From positions 92,748,822 through 92,812,821 of the forward strand of contig CM076191.1 in the NCBI GenBank assembly GCA_038277395.1: DNA of 64,000 nt, given 5' to 3'. Numbering within the stretch: position 1 is the first letter of the stretch; each line of letters starts with the position of its first letter. The stretch comes from Dryocosmus kuriphilus (Eukaryota; Arthropoda; Insecta; Hymenoptera; Cynipidae). A model generated the notes under the pieces. That model saw only the letters and a program-made list of their open reading frames with translations, did not search any database and was not told the DNA's origin. The translations under genes and the position numbers were made by a program. Below, one piece after another: positions 12,735 to 25,021 of this stretch.

Positions 12735-14423
12735 ATGGCCGAGGGAAGAAAAGCCATCTCCTGGGTTTACGAACTGAACAAAGATGAGATCACCGAGGAA
12801 TTGGAGTACCGGGATCTTTCACTCACCGGGAATTTCGCGGTCCTGCGCGAACGATTATGGCGCGCAGTACGTGTCGAACTCGGTATCCTCGACCCAGAGT
12901 CCACTAGCCAGAAAGAAACACTTGTCACGCTTGAGGAAGAACAATTTTCCGATTATTTAGATCCCCACAAAAACCCCCTTGAACCGTATTCTGAAAGTTC
13001 GGGCAGACCCGTGATTAGTGACCCGAAGGTTAATAAGGTCAGTGTTGGTACACAGACCGACTTGAACTCGGCCTACTTTGAAATGATCGAGGACCTGATA
13101 GAGAACGGCGAATTGCCGGATTATTATTCGCCAGTACCGAGAAGCAGGCGGGACAGAGTTGAGACAGAACAGCGTAGAGCCCGCATGGACTATAGCGGCC
13201 ACCGCATTTTCCCTATGAACAGGAACCGGACTCTTTCACACCTCATCGAGTCGAGTAGAATACCACGACCTCATCCGCCCTTTCACCCCTCACTCGAACA
13301 GTGCAGGCCAGGATTATGACGCGTTCTCTCGTCGCTCGTACGGACCGGGCGCCGCTGACACCCCTCAACGGTCACAGATCACCTTCGATGAGCCACGTTA
13401 CCCGCACCATGACTTTCGTCGCTCCTACCGTAACGATCACGATTCCGCCCTCTCCAACCCCGTGCGCACCTACGAAACAATGCGGAAATGGAACATCAGG
13501 TACTCAGGTTCCCGCAACGAAGATTCCGATGCATTTTTAATGCGCATAGAGGAGGGTCGCGACTTGATCCTTGTTTGCGATGCCAACTTGTTGAGGGTGG
13601 TCCCTTTCTTCCTTTGCGGTATCGCCCTTAATTGGTATAGAGGCTCGAGACACTTGCGGAAAAATTACAATCAGTTCGCGAGGGCTTTTAAAATTAGATT
13701 CGGTGATTCGGATTTCCAATTCGAATTAAGGCAGGAAATCCACCAAAGGACTCAGGGAGAAAAAGAGTCTGTGTCCGATTATCTAACGTGCATGAGGGCC
13801 ATGTTCGACAAATTATCCCCCCGGATGCATGAATCAGAGGAAGTCAGTTACGCACACAGGAACCACATACCTAGGCTACTCCTAGCAATTCGTAGGACTG
13901 ATGTCCAGGACTTTACCCATCTCGAACACCTCGCGAATATCGCGGAGAAAAGTTACCGAGTAGCAAGGAATTACAAACCCCCACCGCTGCCGGAACGATC
14001 CCTACTTCCCGACCTCGCTTATAAGGACCCTAGGTCTAGGAGACAGGATAGGCGAACCGAAAAGGGTTATGAAAAAAACAACCCTTTCAGGGGGAACCCG
14101 TTGACGTAGCCTATCTGTCAGTAGAAAGAAAGGACAATGTGAGTCCACAAGACAGAAACAAACCTAGACCCCCCTCGAATAATCCGACCCAATCCAATAC
14201 CGATCCAAAGCTCAGTACCCAGCGGGGCGTGCCCCCCCCCCCCCCCCCCCCCCCCGAAGCGAATACCCCCTTGTTTAACGAGTATAGAAATTTTAATTGT
14301 TGGAATTGCCGGCAACCAGGTCATAGATTTATGGAATGTCAGGCACCCAGGAAAAAGTTCTGTTTTAGATGTGGGAAGGTGGGCATCACTTCCACCGGAT
14401 GTCCAAAGTGTTCGGGAAATTAA
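12735..14423 (+). pseudogene. gag: gag, copy 1 (broken)
   Basis: The Gag start at 12735 (ATGGCCGAGGG, conserved in copy 2) opens a 194-codon frame. Its first 45 residues resemble a SAP-like helix-loop-helix (DEITEELEYRDLSLTG...LRERL); that is a hedged reading. The capsid-like part lies in another frame at about 13462-14109 (WNIRYSG, ALNWYRG, YNQFARAFKIRFGD). The nucleocapsid follows at 14139-14423 with CWNCRQPGHRFMEC, a standard CCHC knuckle, then CFRCGKVGITSTGC, in which the usual His is Ile. Relative to copy 2 it lacks 197 bp at 13200/13201, about 94 bp at 13247 (3 bp in its place) and about 28 bp near 14083. A 24-C run (14232-14255) encodes polyproline just before the knuckles. Confidence 0.88.
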
Positions 14424-14424
14424 C
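14415..14424 (+). promoter_or_regulatory. Possible -1 frameshift site at the gag end (copy 1)
   Basis: The last gag codons read tcG GGA AAT TAA, which places GGGAAAT in the X XXY YYZ register directly before the stop. The -1 frame opens at once into the pol frame (KLTTEVYHSG...). Copy 2 keeps the same heptamer and stop at 25012-25021. This is a good candidate for programmed -1 frameshifting between gag and pol. I did not model a downstream pseudoknot. Confidence 0.5.
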
Positions 14425-17137
14425 AACCGAGGTATATCATAGCGGGATGTACCTCCATCAAATTCGGACGAGTCCCAGATCAACCCCCCCCCCCCCCCCC
14501 GAATTAAAGAAGATAAAAGGGCGGAACCCTCCTAAGATAGCAGATTTAGTCGAGATTGAATACTGGGATAGGGAAATCGAACTGTCAGAATGGACTGGAA
14601 CTTACTGCCCGAGGGACTACGATATAACACTCTTTATTACTAGGGGTAAGATTTTCATCAAAGAAAAGGATATCAGATTAGCATCTGACATCCCACTTAT
14701 CCACATTAAAAGCAAAAGTCCGGAGGCCCCCCTTACAGTACCCTCCTTCTCGAATATAAAGCAAATTAACCCCAATCTCGATCTCCTCGGAAATACCGAT
14801 GAAGTTTCAAATATCGAACCTCATTGCAGGACTCCTGTCCCCGTGTAAAATTTATCGGAACTCCCTTACACACCATCACGCCTTTCGGGCCCTCAACCCT
14901 TATTGTATCTAACCCTTAACATTCAGGGACAATCGATCAAAGCCCTGGTAGATAGTGGCGCTTCACGGTCATTCATAGGATTAGGCGGTTTAAATTTAAT
15001 TAAGAATCTCACATTAAAAACCGTCTATAAAAAGGGTCGAGTCCGGGTAGCCAACAGTCTGATGGAAATAGTTTCCGAAGAGATCATAGCCCCTATTGAG
15101 CTTCAGGGTCGTGTAAAATCGATTGGGATACGAGTATTAAAATCGTTGCCAGTCGCTTTCGCGGTAGGTTTAGATTTTCTAAAAATATTTAAAATCAATG
15201 TGGATTTTGAGGGAGAAAAATTGACTTTTAAAGACAATCCCAATCGAGTTTACACTTTTGAATTTGAGGATGTGTTCACAGAAAATTGCTGTGGACTTAG
15301 AGAGCTCACTATGAGGGAGGCCAATCGGCTTAGGGAATTCCTAAAACGCGAGTTACCGGAACCAACCGATAGACCCGGTTTGACTAACCTTATCGAACAT
15401 TTATCGAAGTAGGGGGCGACCCCCCCCCCCCCCCCATCAAACAGCGGTATTATACGCGGTCCCCCAAAATTATGGAGCTCACCATAGCGGAAGTTAGTAA
15501 AATGCTAGCTCAGGACATTATCGAGCCCTCCAACAGCGGGTGGTCCACGCCAATAGTGATGGATAGAAAACCAGACGGCGGTTACCGATTTTGTTTGGAT
15601 CTCCGCAAAGTCAACGAGGTCACGAAAAAGGACGCTTACCCCCAACCTAAAATGAACGGGATCCTAGACAAATTACGGAATTCGGCATAGTCCACACCAC
15701 CTCACCCCCATATCACCCCCAAGCTAATCCAGTGGAAAGAGTCAATAGGGTCCTGAAAACTATGATCCTCTCCTTTATCGACAGGGATCACAGCACTTGG
15801 AATCAATACCACCCCGAATTCCGTTTCGCCTATAATTCAGCCTTTCACACCTCCCTTAAGTCTTCCCCTGCTTCCTTGAACCTTGGTAGAGAACCCCAAC
15901 CCATTAACTTCCTGAAAAGACGAATTAGTATCGATCCCGTAGTCGAGCCCCGTAGCTCCGAATCGTGGAAGGAACGAATGAACCAAATACAATCCATGCG
16001 AGACTGGGTGATTAAAAACTTGGACGACGCCTTCGCTAAACAATCAAAATATTACAACCTCCCTCATAGGCAGCTGAGGCTAGGTAAAGGTGATTTGGTT
16101 TTATCTCGCTCTCGAACGCCGTCGTCGAAAATTAAAAATGTTTCCGCCAAGCTTTGCCCCCGTTATACCGGCCCCTTCAGAGTCTCGAAGGTTTTATCGC
16201 CCACGGTGTACGAAATCTGCGACCTAGATCAAAAATTCATTAGTAAATCTCACATAACCGACCTAAAACCCTTCATACCCCTGATGAAAGCTTGGATATT
16301 AACCCTTAGGTACCGAACCAAAATGGCCCCCAAAAACAACCCCAACGAACCACCGGGTATGGAGTATCTGCAGGAGTACAAGGGTCTAATTCACAAAATT
16401 CTCCAGCGATACCCTGGTTTTTTTAGTGCCCTACTAGAAGCCCAGAGGGCCCAGGAGGAGGCAAAATTGGTACGCCAAACGGCAACCCTTCGAGATTTCC
16501 CGACGGAGGAGGAGTTCCTGAAACACTACCGACAGAGGTAGGACCTAGTTCCCCGTCACACCCTGCGCACGAAGGACGCGGCAACTAACACCCCACCACT
16601 GAAGGGAGTGGATCAAGCGACCCAAGCGGGACCAATAAAATATACCAACGCATCTACCAACACCATGCCTCCCGAACCCAGACGACCCCGCAAATCGCCA
16701 CCATCATCTGGTCCCCACACTCCGAGGAGGACATACCCCCGCAGAGCCACCCCTACCCCAACCAACATGACCCCCGAGCCTACTCAACCCTCCAGATCCC
16801 CCTCTGCTTATGGCAGGTCCTCCCCCGAACCAATGCAATACTCGCCTACCCCAGGCCCTTCGACTTTCGAACCTAAGCGAGCGTCTACAGACATTTTCAA
16901 TTTTCACCATCATTAAAACACCACCCCGTCATTAAAAGTCCCGACCGCATTGATTCCAGCACCATCAACTTCCGGCAGTACTCAGCTCATTCCGGCTGCT
17001 GGAACTGCAAAAAACCGGGGCATCGGTACTCGTCTTGCCCATATAAAGATCGCTTCGGCGTGTTCTGCCGTCGCTGCGGGGAGCCCGGGTACACCGTAGA
17101 CACCTACCCGGACCGCGCGACCCACCCCCGCGACTGA
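14424..17137 (+). pseudogene. pol: pol, copy 1 (deleted for most of RT, RNase H and N-terminal integrase)
   Basis: A leader segment (to 14848) is followed by the aspartic protease, with catalytic LVDSGASRSFIG near 14944-14980 and an upstream TAA at 14846-14848 where copy 2 has TAC. A 16-C run (15420-15435) shifts the frame before RT. RT begins at 15472 (SGWSTPIV, GGYRFCLDLRKVNEVTKKDAYP) and stops at 15690, because 1,678 bp are missing at 15677-15679. The integrase catalytic end resumes (VERVNRVLKT), followed by a GPF module (PRYTGPFRVSKVLSPTVYEI). A TAG at 16539-16541 replaces a Tyr codon of copy 2. A proline-rich extension then leads to two terminal zinc knuckles ending at TGA 17135-17137. 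Confidence 0.88.
16988..17137 (+). pseudogene. Pol C-terminal zinc-knuckle pair (copy 1)
   Basis: An open segment encodes CWNCKKPGHRYSSC, a standard CX2CX4HX4C knuckle, then CRRCGEPGYTVDTY, a second knuckle with Tyr at the His position and, in this copy, Tyr instead of the last Cys. It stops at 17135. The layout (good knuckle, short spacer, His-less knuckle) mirrors the Gag nucleocapsid of the same element. It lies downstream of integrase and the proline-rich extension, and is reached after a frame break in this copy. Confidence 0.75.
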
Positions 17138-17827
17138 GCTCTCCCGTCCCCTATCTGCAGCACCGAAAAACTCACGATCCTCACATCCCCTTCCCCGTGT
17201 GAAAGACGCCAATGTCCCGAACCATTCCCCTCTACCATCAAAACCTACAATCACACCATCCTCTCCCCCTCCTGTTTAGAACCCCTTCGCTCGCGTGCAT
17301 TCTGATTTACCTTTACATTTAAAAATTAGTCGTAGAAGTAACAGATTTTCTTTTCCTTTCTTCTCATGATCACTATGTATCACGTCGTATACCTTTTTCT
17401 TTTCAATTATATAATTTTCTTCTGTAATCCTCGTCTTCCTCATTTTTTTTTCTCCTCCCCTCACAAACCTAATTTTATGAGCATCGACTTTCTCCATCCA
17501 CTTTGGTTAATTCTAATTGGAACTTATTTCGCCCTATTTATTTATTTTTGGTGTTTTGTTTGGTTACATTAATTTTCTTACTACACAATTATCCAGCTAG
17601 GGAGCTCCGAATCTCGCCAACATTTTGTAGTGGTCAATTTTTTTTTAAGGCAGGTCATTCAAGTCTCAATTTGTACCTTTTAATCTTTCCTGAGTTTAAT
17701 CCGCGATTAAAATTCTGAGCTTCACTCTTACTGAATTGAAATTTTAAATGTAATTTTTTTATTTTTTTGTCGTCTCCCGCCTCAGTTTGAGACCAGTTCG
17801 GCCCTCCCCAAAGGGGGGGCGGGGAGT
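17138..17827 (+). other. 3' untranslated region and polypurine tract, copy 1
   Basis: About 670 bp of pyrimidine-rich and then AT-rich sequence without a credible gene leads to a polypurine tract at 17810-17826 (AAAGGGGGGGCGGGGAG, one C interruption). This sits one base before the next LTR and is the expected primer for plus-strand synthesis. Confidence 0.8.
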
Positions 17828-20408
17828 TGTGATGTCGCCATTTTATTGGACATCACAAAGTTCGTATTATATAGATTTTTCGAATTTATTTTTGACTCAA
17901 AAATTTCGTTCTAGAAATAAAGGAAAGCACCGGCTGACACAGACAGTAGATTCGGCACTTCTTAGCATTTTAATTTAGACGTAATTTAGATTTAACGTAT
18001 TTCGGCTATTCATTCTGTTATATATATTCGCCTCGACCAACGGGTCCCAGTAAACAACCTGAGTTGAGAGCGTCCGCAACACCCCCTTGGTTGCGTCATC
18101 GACCAGGGTTCGTCATCAACTCCAGTTCAGCGAGGCTTTTACTGTCATGTGACCTCCACCCGTCTCCTCCCTCCAACGCAGATGTCTTTTTTTTTAGTTT
18201 TGCTGCTTCCGACTTCTAAGGTACGAGGCGGATTTCCCGTTGAAGAAGAAGGGAGCTGATTTTGAGGTCCAAGATACAAGGCAAGTTCCTGTTGAGGGCA
18301 TATTTATAGTCTTTTGAGGTCCAAGATACAAGGCCAGTTCCTGTTGAGGGCATAAATTTTGGGTAGCCCCCCCCCCCCACTAAAATATTAGGGTGGGATG
18401 ATTGGTAGTTCTCCCTGCAATATTGGGGTAGAATGATTTTGTCTGCGGAGTTCTTATTTTGTTTTCGAGGTCTGGGGACATCACCAGCATGCAAAGGCAA
18501 GATTCCCGCTGCAGCAGACGATCGTAAGGAATCCAGCCGCCCCGTGTATTCCCGAAGCCTCTCCAAGAAACAAGGAGAGAACGCGAAACCCCGGACGTGG
18601 AAGCAGGATAGAGGCGGAAGGAAGGAAGATCCCGAGGTGGAAAAGAACAGGCGACGAGGCGACCAATCAATAGCGCGGATCATCAAGCGCGGGCTCTCTC
18701 TCTCTCTCTCTCTAACACATTAGATTCCCCCACTCTGTAGTTCCTCATTTGCGTTTCGTCGCCCGCGTGGGCACTAGTTTCGGGCATTCGCAATCGAGTA
18801 TCTGTTAAACCCGACGATCCGGCCTGTCGAGCTTTATTCTTCGCTAATATATATTAATTCAGCTCTCTCTCGACGCTCACGGAAAGTAAGGTATTTGGGA
18901 CTTTGATTCTTAACGGCCTAGCCTGGGATTTTTCGTAATTGTAATGAAAATTTCAAAGTAGATTTTGTATTCCCTGGCTGGACGGTTGACTCCTTTAGTG
19001 AATTTTATATTGATTTCTTTTTTAATTGCATTTTCGATTGTTCCGATTATGTCACACTGATTTTCCCCGCTATGGAGTGCCGAAGGGTGGAGCCTATTGC
19101 TCGAAATGTATTTTTCCCGTAGCCATGTATATCCCCTGTATTATTTTTCGAACATGTGTCCCCCCCTCTTGCTCCCGTTACGAACACGACCCTAACCTTT
19201 ACTATTCGAACCCCTCGTATTTTTCTTGAACGCAATCCCCCTTTTTTTTTTGGGGTTAATTCGAGCTCCGTCCCTATTTTATTGAATTTTGTTGCGCTAT
19301 CATGTTAATTTTGTCGAATTGAATTCCCTTTTCCTGTTTTATCGAACCTAAATTACCGTAATATTAATTTTTTTAAAGGGAGTTTCCCTTTTCTGTTTTA
19401 TTGAACCTTATTCGCTGTAAAATTAATTCTGTTGAGCTGAGTTCCCTTCCCCAATTTATCGAATCTTATTTGCTGTAATATTAATTTTGTTGTACCGAAT
19501 TCCTCGTCCATTTTATCGAAACCCCGTTTATTTTTCCCCAAGCCCCACTTTGCGTACCAAAAAACGGTTTATTTCATCGACACCCACTTATTTATTGAGA
19601 ATCATTTATTGTGACAAGTCCCTACTATGCACTGGAAACCCTTTTATTTGATTGAGTACCATTTTTTTTGTATCGAAAACGACTTATTGTATGTAGCCCC
19701 CCCCCCCCCCCCCCCCCCGACTTACGTATTGGAAACACGCGGTATTTTTTTCAGGCCCCACTTATTTACCGAAAAACCGCTTACTTTATCGAACCCCATG
19801 TATTTACTGAAAACCAATTATTGTATAAAATTTTATGTATGCATTGAAGACCCGCCTATTTAATTGTCGAACGCCTTTTATTCTTTATGTTTACTGGAGA
19901 CTTGTGTTAACTTTCCCTTTATTCTGTGCTTTCTCCAATAATTGTTCAAAGCCGCTGAGACCCTCTTTTATGAATAAACGTCAATTTTTAAGTTGTATAA
20001 AAGTAGTTGTTCCGAGCTTTATTAAATGATGTAAAACCCATCCCCTCTACCGTACTCTAAGCAATTAGAGACTGAGCCAGTCGGCAAAGCTGGTAGTCCG
20101 GAAATGATACCTTTTTTTTTTTTGGATTTGGATCTACTGTCTCATGAGGGACTGGCGCCCGCGGTTTTTTTTTTTAGTTTTAGCGCTCTTGAGTTTGAGA
20201 CAAAATTGAGTTATAGTGCTTTGGAGTTTGGGTAATGTTGAGTCTATTGTGTTTTAGAGTTTCGTGTAAACTTGAGTTTTAGCGTTCTGAGGCGTAGAGT
20301 TCATTGGGATTCTCTTTCAGTTTCATTTTCCGGATTGCCTTGTGCGTCACCCAGGTAGACCACACTGTTTTCTCAATTCCACCACCTGAGAAAAAGGTGC
20401 ACGCCACA
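17828..20408 (+). repeat. LTR 2 (shared middle LTR)
   Basis: This 2,581-bp LTR begins TGTGATGTCGCC and ends GTGCACGCCACA. It serves as 3' LTR of copy 1 and 5' LTR of copy 2. It is nearly identical to LTR 1, with scattered substitutions and length changes in homopolymers. A C run near 19697-19718 is 22 long, against 5 at the matching site of LTR 1. No CAGG duplication flanks it, which supports recombination rather than independent insertion. Confidence 0.92.
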
Positions 20409-20410
20409 AT

Positions 20411-20428
20411 TGGCGCCCAACGTGGGGC
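20411..20428 (+). promoter_or_regulatory. Primer binding site, tRNA-Lys type (copy 2)
   Basis: TGGCGCCCAACGTGGGGC is identical to the copy 1 site and has the same 2-nt spacing after the LTR. Confidence 0.9.
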
Positions 20429-23014
20429 AAAGAATAATTTAAAAGTGTTCACATCATTTTGGTATAGCTCCTATTTAAATTTTGAATGCCATTTCCGAAC
20501 TTATCTCAATTTGGTCATTAATATTACAATGATGTTTCCAACTGTGCATTTACTATGTTTGATTTAAATTGTTGTTTTCAGCCACGTAATAATTACCCTA
20601 CCTGACCCCAAGACATAGTTGAAACCCTTTTTCGAATTACCTTGATTGATTTAAGTGTACCGCTTTAGACCCTGTGTTAATTGTAACGTTTAACGTTAAG
20701 TTATTATTTTCGATCCCGTATAAGTTACCCGGTATAATTTTAAATTGTTATCGATTCCTTATCTCCTATTATACACGAAATTAAAATTATCGTTCCTGAT
20801 GACCCCCCAATTAATTATTATGTTAGAATTCTAAAATATCGTGTTCAAAATTAACTTAAAAAAAAAAACATTACTCTCATTCCTATAATAGCTGCCCATT
20901 TGGACTTCAAAATATTATTTCTTGTCTCGCACCGATTATACGATTTTGAAGTGTTATTCTCGTAAGATATTAATCACTCGTCCCGTTTCGAAAATAGTAT
21001 TTATGGCCTTATCGGCTACTACGGGTGGTTCTAAGAAATAATACTCCTGACCCTATACCGGTTACCACACTTCGTTTCAGAATATTATTTCCAATCCTGT
21101 ATTAATTATTCTCCTTATCTTAGATCCTCGCTTTCGAACCTTTATCTATCACGTGCTTGAGTGAACGTACTATTTACAACCCCGTGTTAATTAGTCTCCT
21201 TATCTTAAGTCCTTGTTGTCGAGCCTGTATCAATCACGGGTTCGGACTTTCGGGTGCCTTCCCCAACGATTTGTTGTTATCATACTTGAATGAAAAATAT
21301 TTTTTCATTCCATTTTCAATAACCATATTTGATTTTTAATTAGTGATTTGGATCCCTTAGAGGTGAATATATTTTACCTGGAAACATTGCTTTAATTTAA
21401 TCGTTTTATATTTAGTACCAACATTTTAGAACGCTTCTTACTAGTTTAATTTTGTGAGAACTGAAGACTGAAATATTGCTTTATTCAATGACTAGTTGTC
21501 ATAAGGTTACACATTTTAATTTAGTTAAATTAATTCCATCTAAGTCAGTTAATTTGAATAAACTCCGGACCCTCGTCAATTGTCACATTTAGTTCTAAAA
21601 GACTATTCTCGATCCTGAGTCACCTATCCACACTATTTTAAATTATTATCTTCGATCTTTATTAATTATCACATTTGCTTTAAAAATTATTATTTGTAAC
21701 TCCACAAGAACCACCCCACTTAATTCCACAAGTTTAATTTCGATGTTACACCAATTATCACATCTGATTCTAAATATCATTTGCAATTCTACGACAACTA
21801 TCTACCTCATTTTGAAGAATTATTTTCGATCCTTTATCAATCATCATTTGATTCTAAAATATCTATTACAACCCGGTAATAATTATCAACTTGTATTTTA
21901 AAACAGTATTTTCAATTACGCACCAATTATCAGATTTAATTTTAAAATACTAATTTCGAGCCAGTCTTAAGCATTTATTCAATTTAAAAAAAACAAACTT
22001 TTTGACCCTCGATCAATTTTTGTGATTGATTTTAAAATGTCGTTTTTGGATCCCGCATTAATTATTGTATTCCATTTTCAAAGAATATATTAATTTCGAT
22101 CCCATACCAAGTGTCGGTTTCACTTTGAAATAATGCTTCAATTCGGTAGTACTTATTCGCCTTCCTTTAAATTATCATTTTTGATAATTCATCAATTGCC
22201 GTACTTGATTTTGAAATGTATTTCTCAACCCCTAAAATCATTTTGACCCCGTATAAACTATGAAATTTGATTTCAAAATTTTAATTTTGATCCCTGAATA
22301 ATGACGGCATTTTATTTTGAAGGATTATTTTCGGCCCCCTATCCATAATTACATTCGATCTCAAAATTGTATTTTCGGTCCCTCATCGAGGACTGCATTA
22401 GAAAGTTTGGTTTCGATCCTATTGGAATTATCGCGCCAAATTTTTTAAAGTATTGTTTTGACCCTATACAAATTATCGCAGTTGGTTCTAAATTATTGTT
22501 TTCAATCCTAATTCGATCGTCGCATTTTATTTTTTAAAGCGTTTCTTTTCGATCTCGTTTTAATGATCGTATCTCATTTTTGAGTTCTAATCTGACCCTA
22601 TCTTAGTTACCAAATGTGCTCCGCAAAATATAGTTCCGATCCCGTATTACTCATGATATTTGATTTTAAAGTATGGTCCTGGTTTGAAAGCGAGTATTGT
22701 ATCCCATTTTATACCTAAGTTCGGCAGCATAAATCGATGTATTTATTCTTGTAATCTTTGTTTTCGTCAATTCGGCGAAATCCTGAGGCACTCCAGACCC
22801 TTTATTAGCACCTGTGTTCACACCCTATCCTTATATTATTGTGTTTCCGAAGTATCTCACTTTCTGTTATTGTGTGATTCATCATATATTTAGCTGCATA
22901 TCGCCTTGGAAATAAGATTCATCGTGCGTAATAGCAATTTCGGGACTCTGACCGTCACCCCCGCCCCTCTTTTCTTGTTTTGAATCGACAATCTAGAGGG
23001 AAGTACAGGTAACG
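20429..23014 (+). other. Long 5' leader of copy 2, degenerate short repeats
   Basis: This is the counterpart of 10142-12734, with the same recurring TTTTCGATCC / AATTATC / GATTTTAAAAT pattern and few differences. It contains no credible coding region. Confidence 0.75.
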
Positions 23015-25021
23015 ATGGCCGAGGGAAGAAAATCCATCTCCTGGGTTTACGACCTGAACAAAGATGAGATCACCGAGGAATTGGAGTACCGGGATCTTTC
23101 ACTCACCGGGAATTTCGCGGTCCTGCGCGAACGATTATTGCGCGCAGTACGTGTCGAACTCGGTATCCTCGACCCAGAGTCCACTAGCCAGAAAGAAACA
23201 CTTGTCACGCTTGAGGAAGAACAATTTTCCGATTATTTAGATCCCCACAAAAACCCCCTTGATCCGTATTCTAAAAGTTCGGGCAGACCCGTGATTAGTG
23301 ACCCGAAGGTTAATAAGGTCAGTGTTGGTACACAGACCGACTTGAACTCGGCCTACTTTGAAATGATCGAGGACCTGATAGAGAACGGCGAATTGCCGGA
23401 TTATTATTCGCCAGTACCTAGAAGCAGGCGGGACAGAGTTGAGACAGAACAGCGTAGCGCCCGCATGGACTATAGCGGCCGCACGGGAGATAGACAGCAT
23501 AGCGGTGAAGCACGTCGCATGCCTGTGAGTGAAGTCGAGTACAAGCTCGACGCACGTGTCACTGGTCGACACCGCACGGACGAAAACATTCGGGTGGGCC
23601 ACGCGTATAGCGAGCAGGCGGTCGAAGCGGGAATGGGTTTTCGAGCATCTGGACGCTCGTTGCAAAACGAACCGTCTACCGCATTTTCCCTATGAACAGG
23701 AACGGGACTCTTTCACACCTCATCCCCACTCTCGCGGGTCGAGTAACTTCAATCCCTCGCGTCGATCGCAAGTTCCCCTTGGAGATACATATCGCTCTTA
23801 TACTGACTTCCGCCGGGGTCGAGTAGAATACGACGACCTCATCCCCCCTTTCACCCCTCACACGAGCAGTGCAGGCCAGGATTATGACGTGTTCTCTCGT
23901 CGCTCGTACGGACCGGGCGCCGCTGACACCCCTCAACGGTCACAGGTCACCTTCGATGAGCCACGTTACCCGCACCATGACTTTCGTCGCTCCTACCGTA
24001 ACGATCACGATTCCGCCCTCTCCAACCTCGCGCGCACCTATGAAACAATGCGGAAATGGAACATCAGGTACTCAGGTTCCCGCAACGAAGATTCCGATGC
24101 ATTTTTAATGCGCATAGAGGAGGGTCGCGACTTGATCCTTGTGTTTGCGATGCCAACTTGTTGAGGATGGTCCCTTTCTTCCTGTGCGATATCGCCCGTA
24201 ACTGGTATAGAGTCTCGAGACACTTGTGGAAAAATTACAACCAGTTCGCGAGGGCTTTTAAAATTAGATTCGGGGATTCGGATTTCCAATTCGAATTAAG
24301 GCAGGAAATCCACCAAAGGACTCAGGGAGAAAAAGAGTCAGTGTCCGATTATCTAACGTGCATGAGGGCCATGTTTGACAAATTATCCCCCCGGATGCAT
24401 GAATCAGAGGAAGTCAGTTACGCACACAGGAACCACATACCTAGGCTACTCCTAGCAATTCGTAGGACTGATGTCCAGGACTTTACCCATCTCGAACACC
24501 TCGCAAATATCGCGGAGAAAAGTTACCGAGTAGCAAGGAATTACAAACCCCCACCGCTGCCGGAACGATCCCTACTTCCCGACCTCGCTTATAAGGACCC
24601 TAGGTCTAGGAGACCGGACAGGCGAACCGAAAAGGGTTATGAAAAAATCTCACTACTCGATGAGTCGGGAGAACAACCCTTTCAGGGGGAACCCGTTGAC
24701 GTAGCCTATCTGTCAGTAGAAAGAAAGGACAATGTGAGTCCACAAGACAGAAACAAACCTAGACCCCCCTCGAATAATCCAACCCAATCCAATACCGATC
24801 TAAAGCCCAGTGCTTCCGGTGATCCTCATTGGGACGCCCCCCCCCCCCCCCCCGAAGCGAATACCCCCTTGTTTAACGAGCATAGAAATTTTAATTGTTG
24901 GAATTGCCGACAACCAGGTCATAGATTTATGGAATGTCAGGCACCCAGGAAAAAGTTCTGTTTTAGATGTGGGAAGGTGGGCATCACTTCCACCGGATGT
25001 CCAAAGTGTTGGGGAAATTAA
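23015..25021 (+). pseudogene. gag: gag, copy 2 (two frameshifts)
   Basis: The same start as copy 1 opens 226 codons (23015-23695). The frame then changes to 23529-24164 and again to 24143-25021. The second change follows a 2-bp insertion at about 24141 relative to copy 1 (CTTGTGTTTGC against CTTGTTTGC). The 197-bp and 94-bp stretches lost from copy 1 are present here and encode an Arg/Ser/Tyr-rich linker. The capsid-like domain (FARAFKIRFGDSDFQFEL, EYLTCMRAMF-like region) is followed by a polyproline tract from a 17-C run (24837-24853), then knuckle CWNCRQPGHRFMEC and the His-less CFRCGKVGITSTGC. It ends at TAA 25019-25021. Confidence 0.88.

Noticed and set aside
16982..17254. Antisense 90-codon open frame opposite the Pol zinc knuckles, present in both copies
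   Set aside because: It is the complement of a GC-rich coding segment. The sense strand has the recognisable Cys/His motifs.
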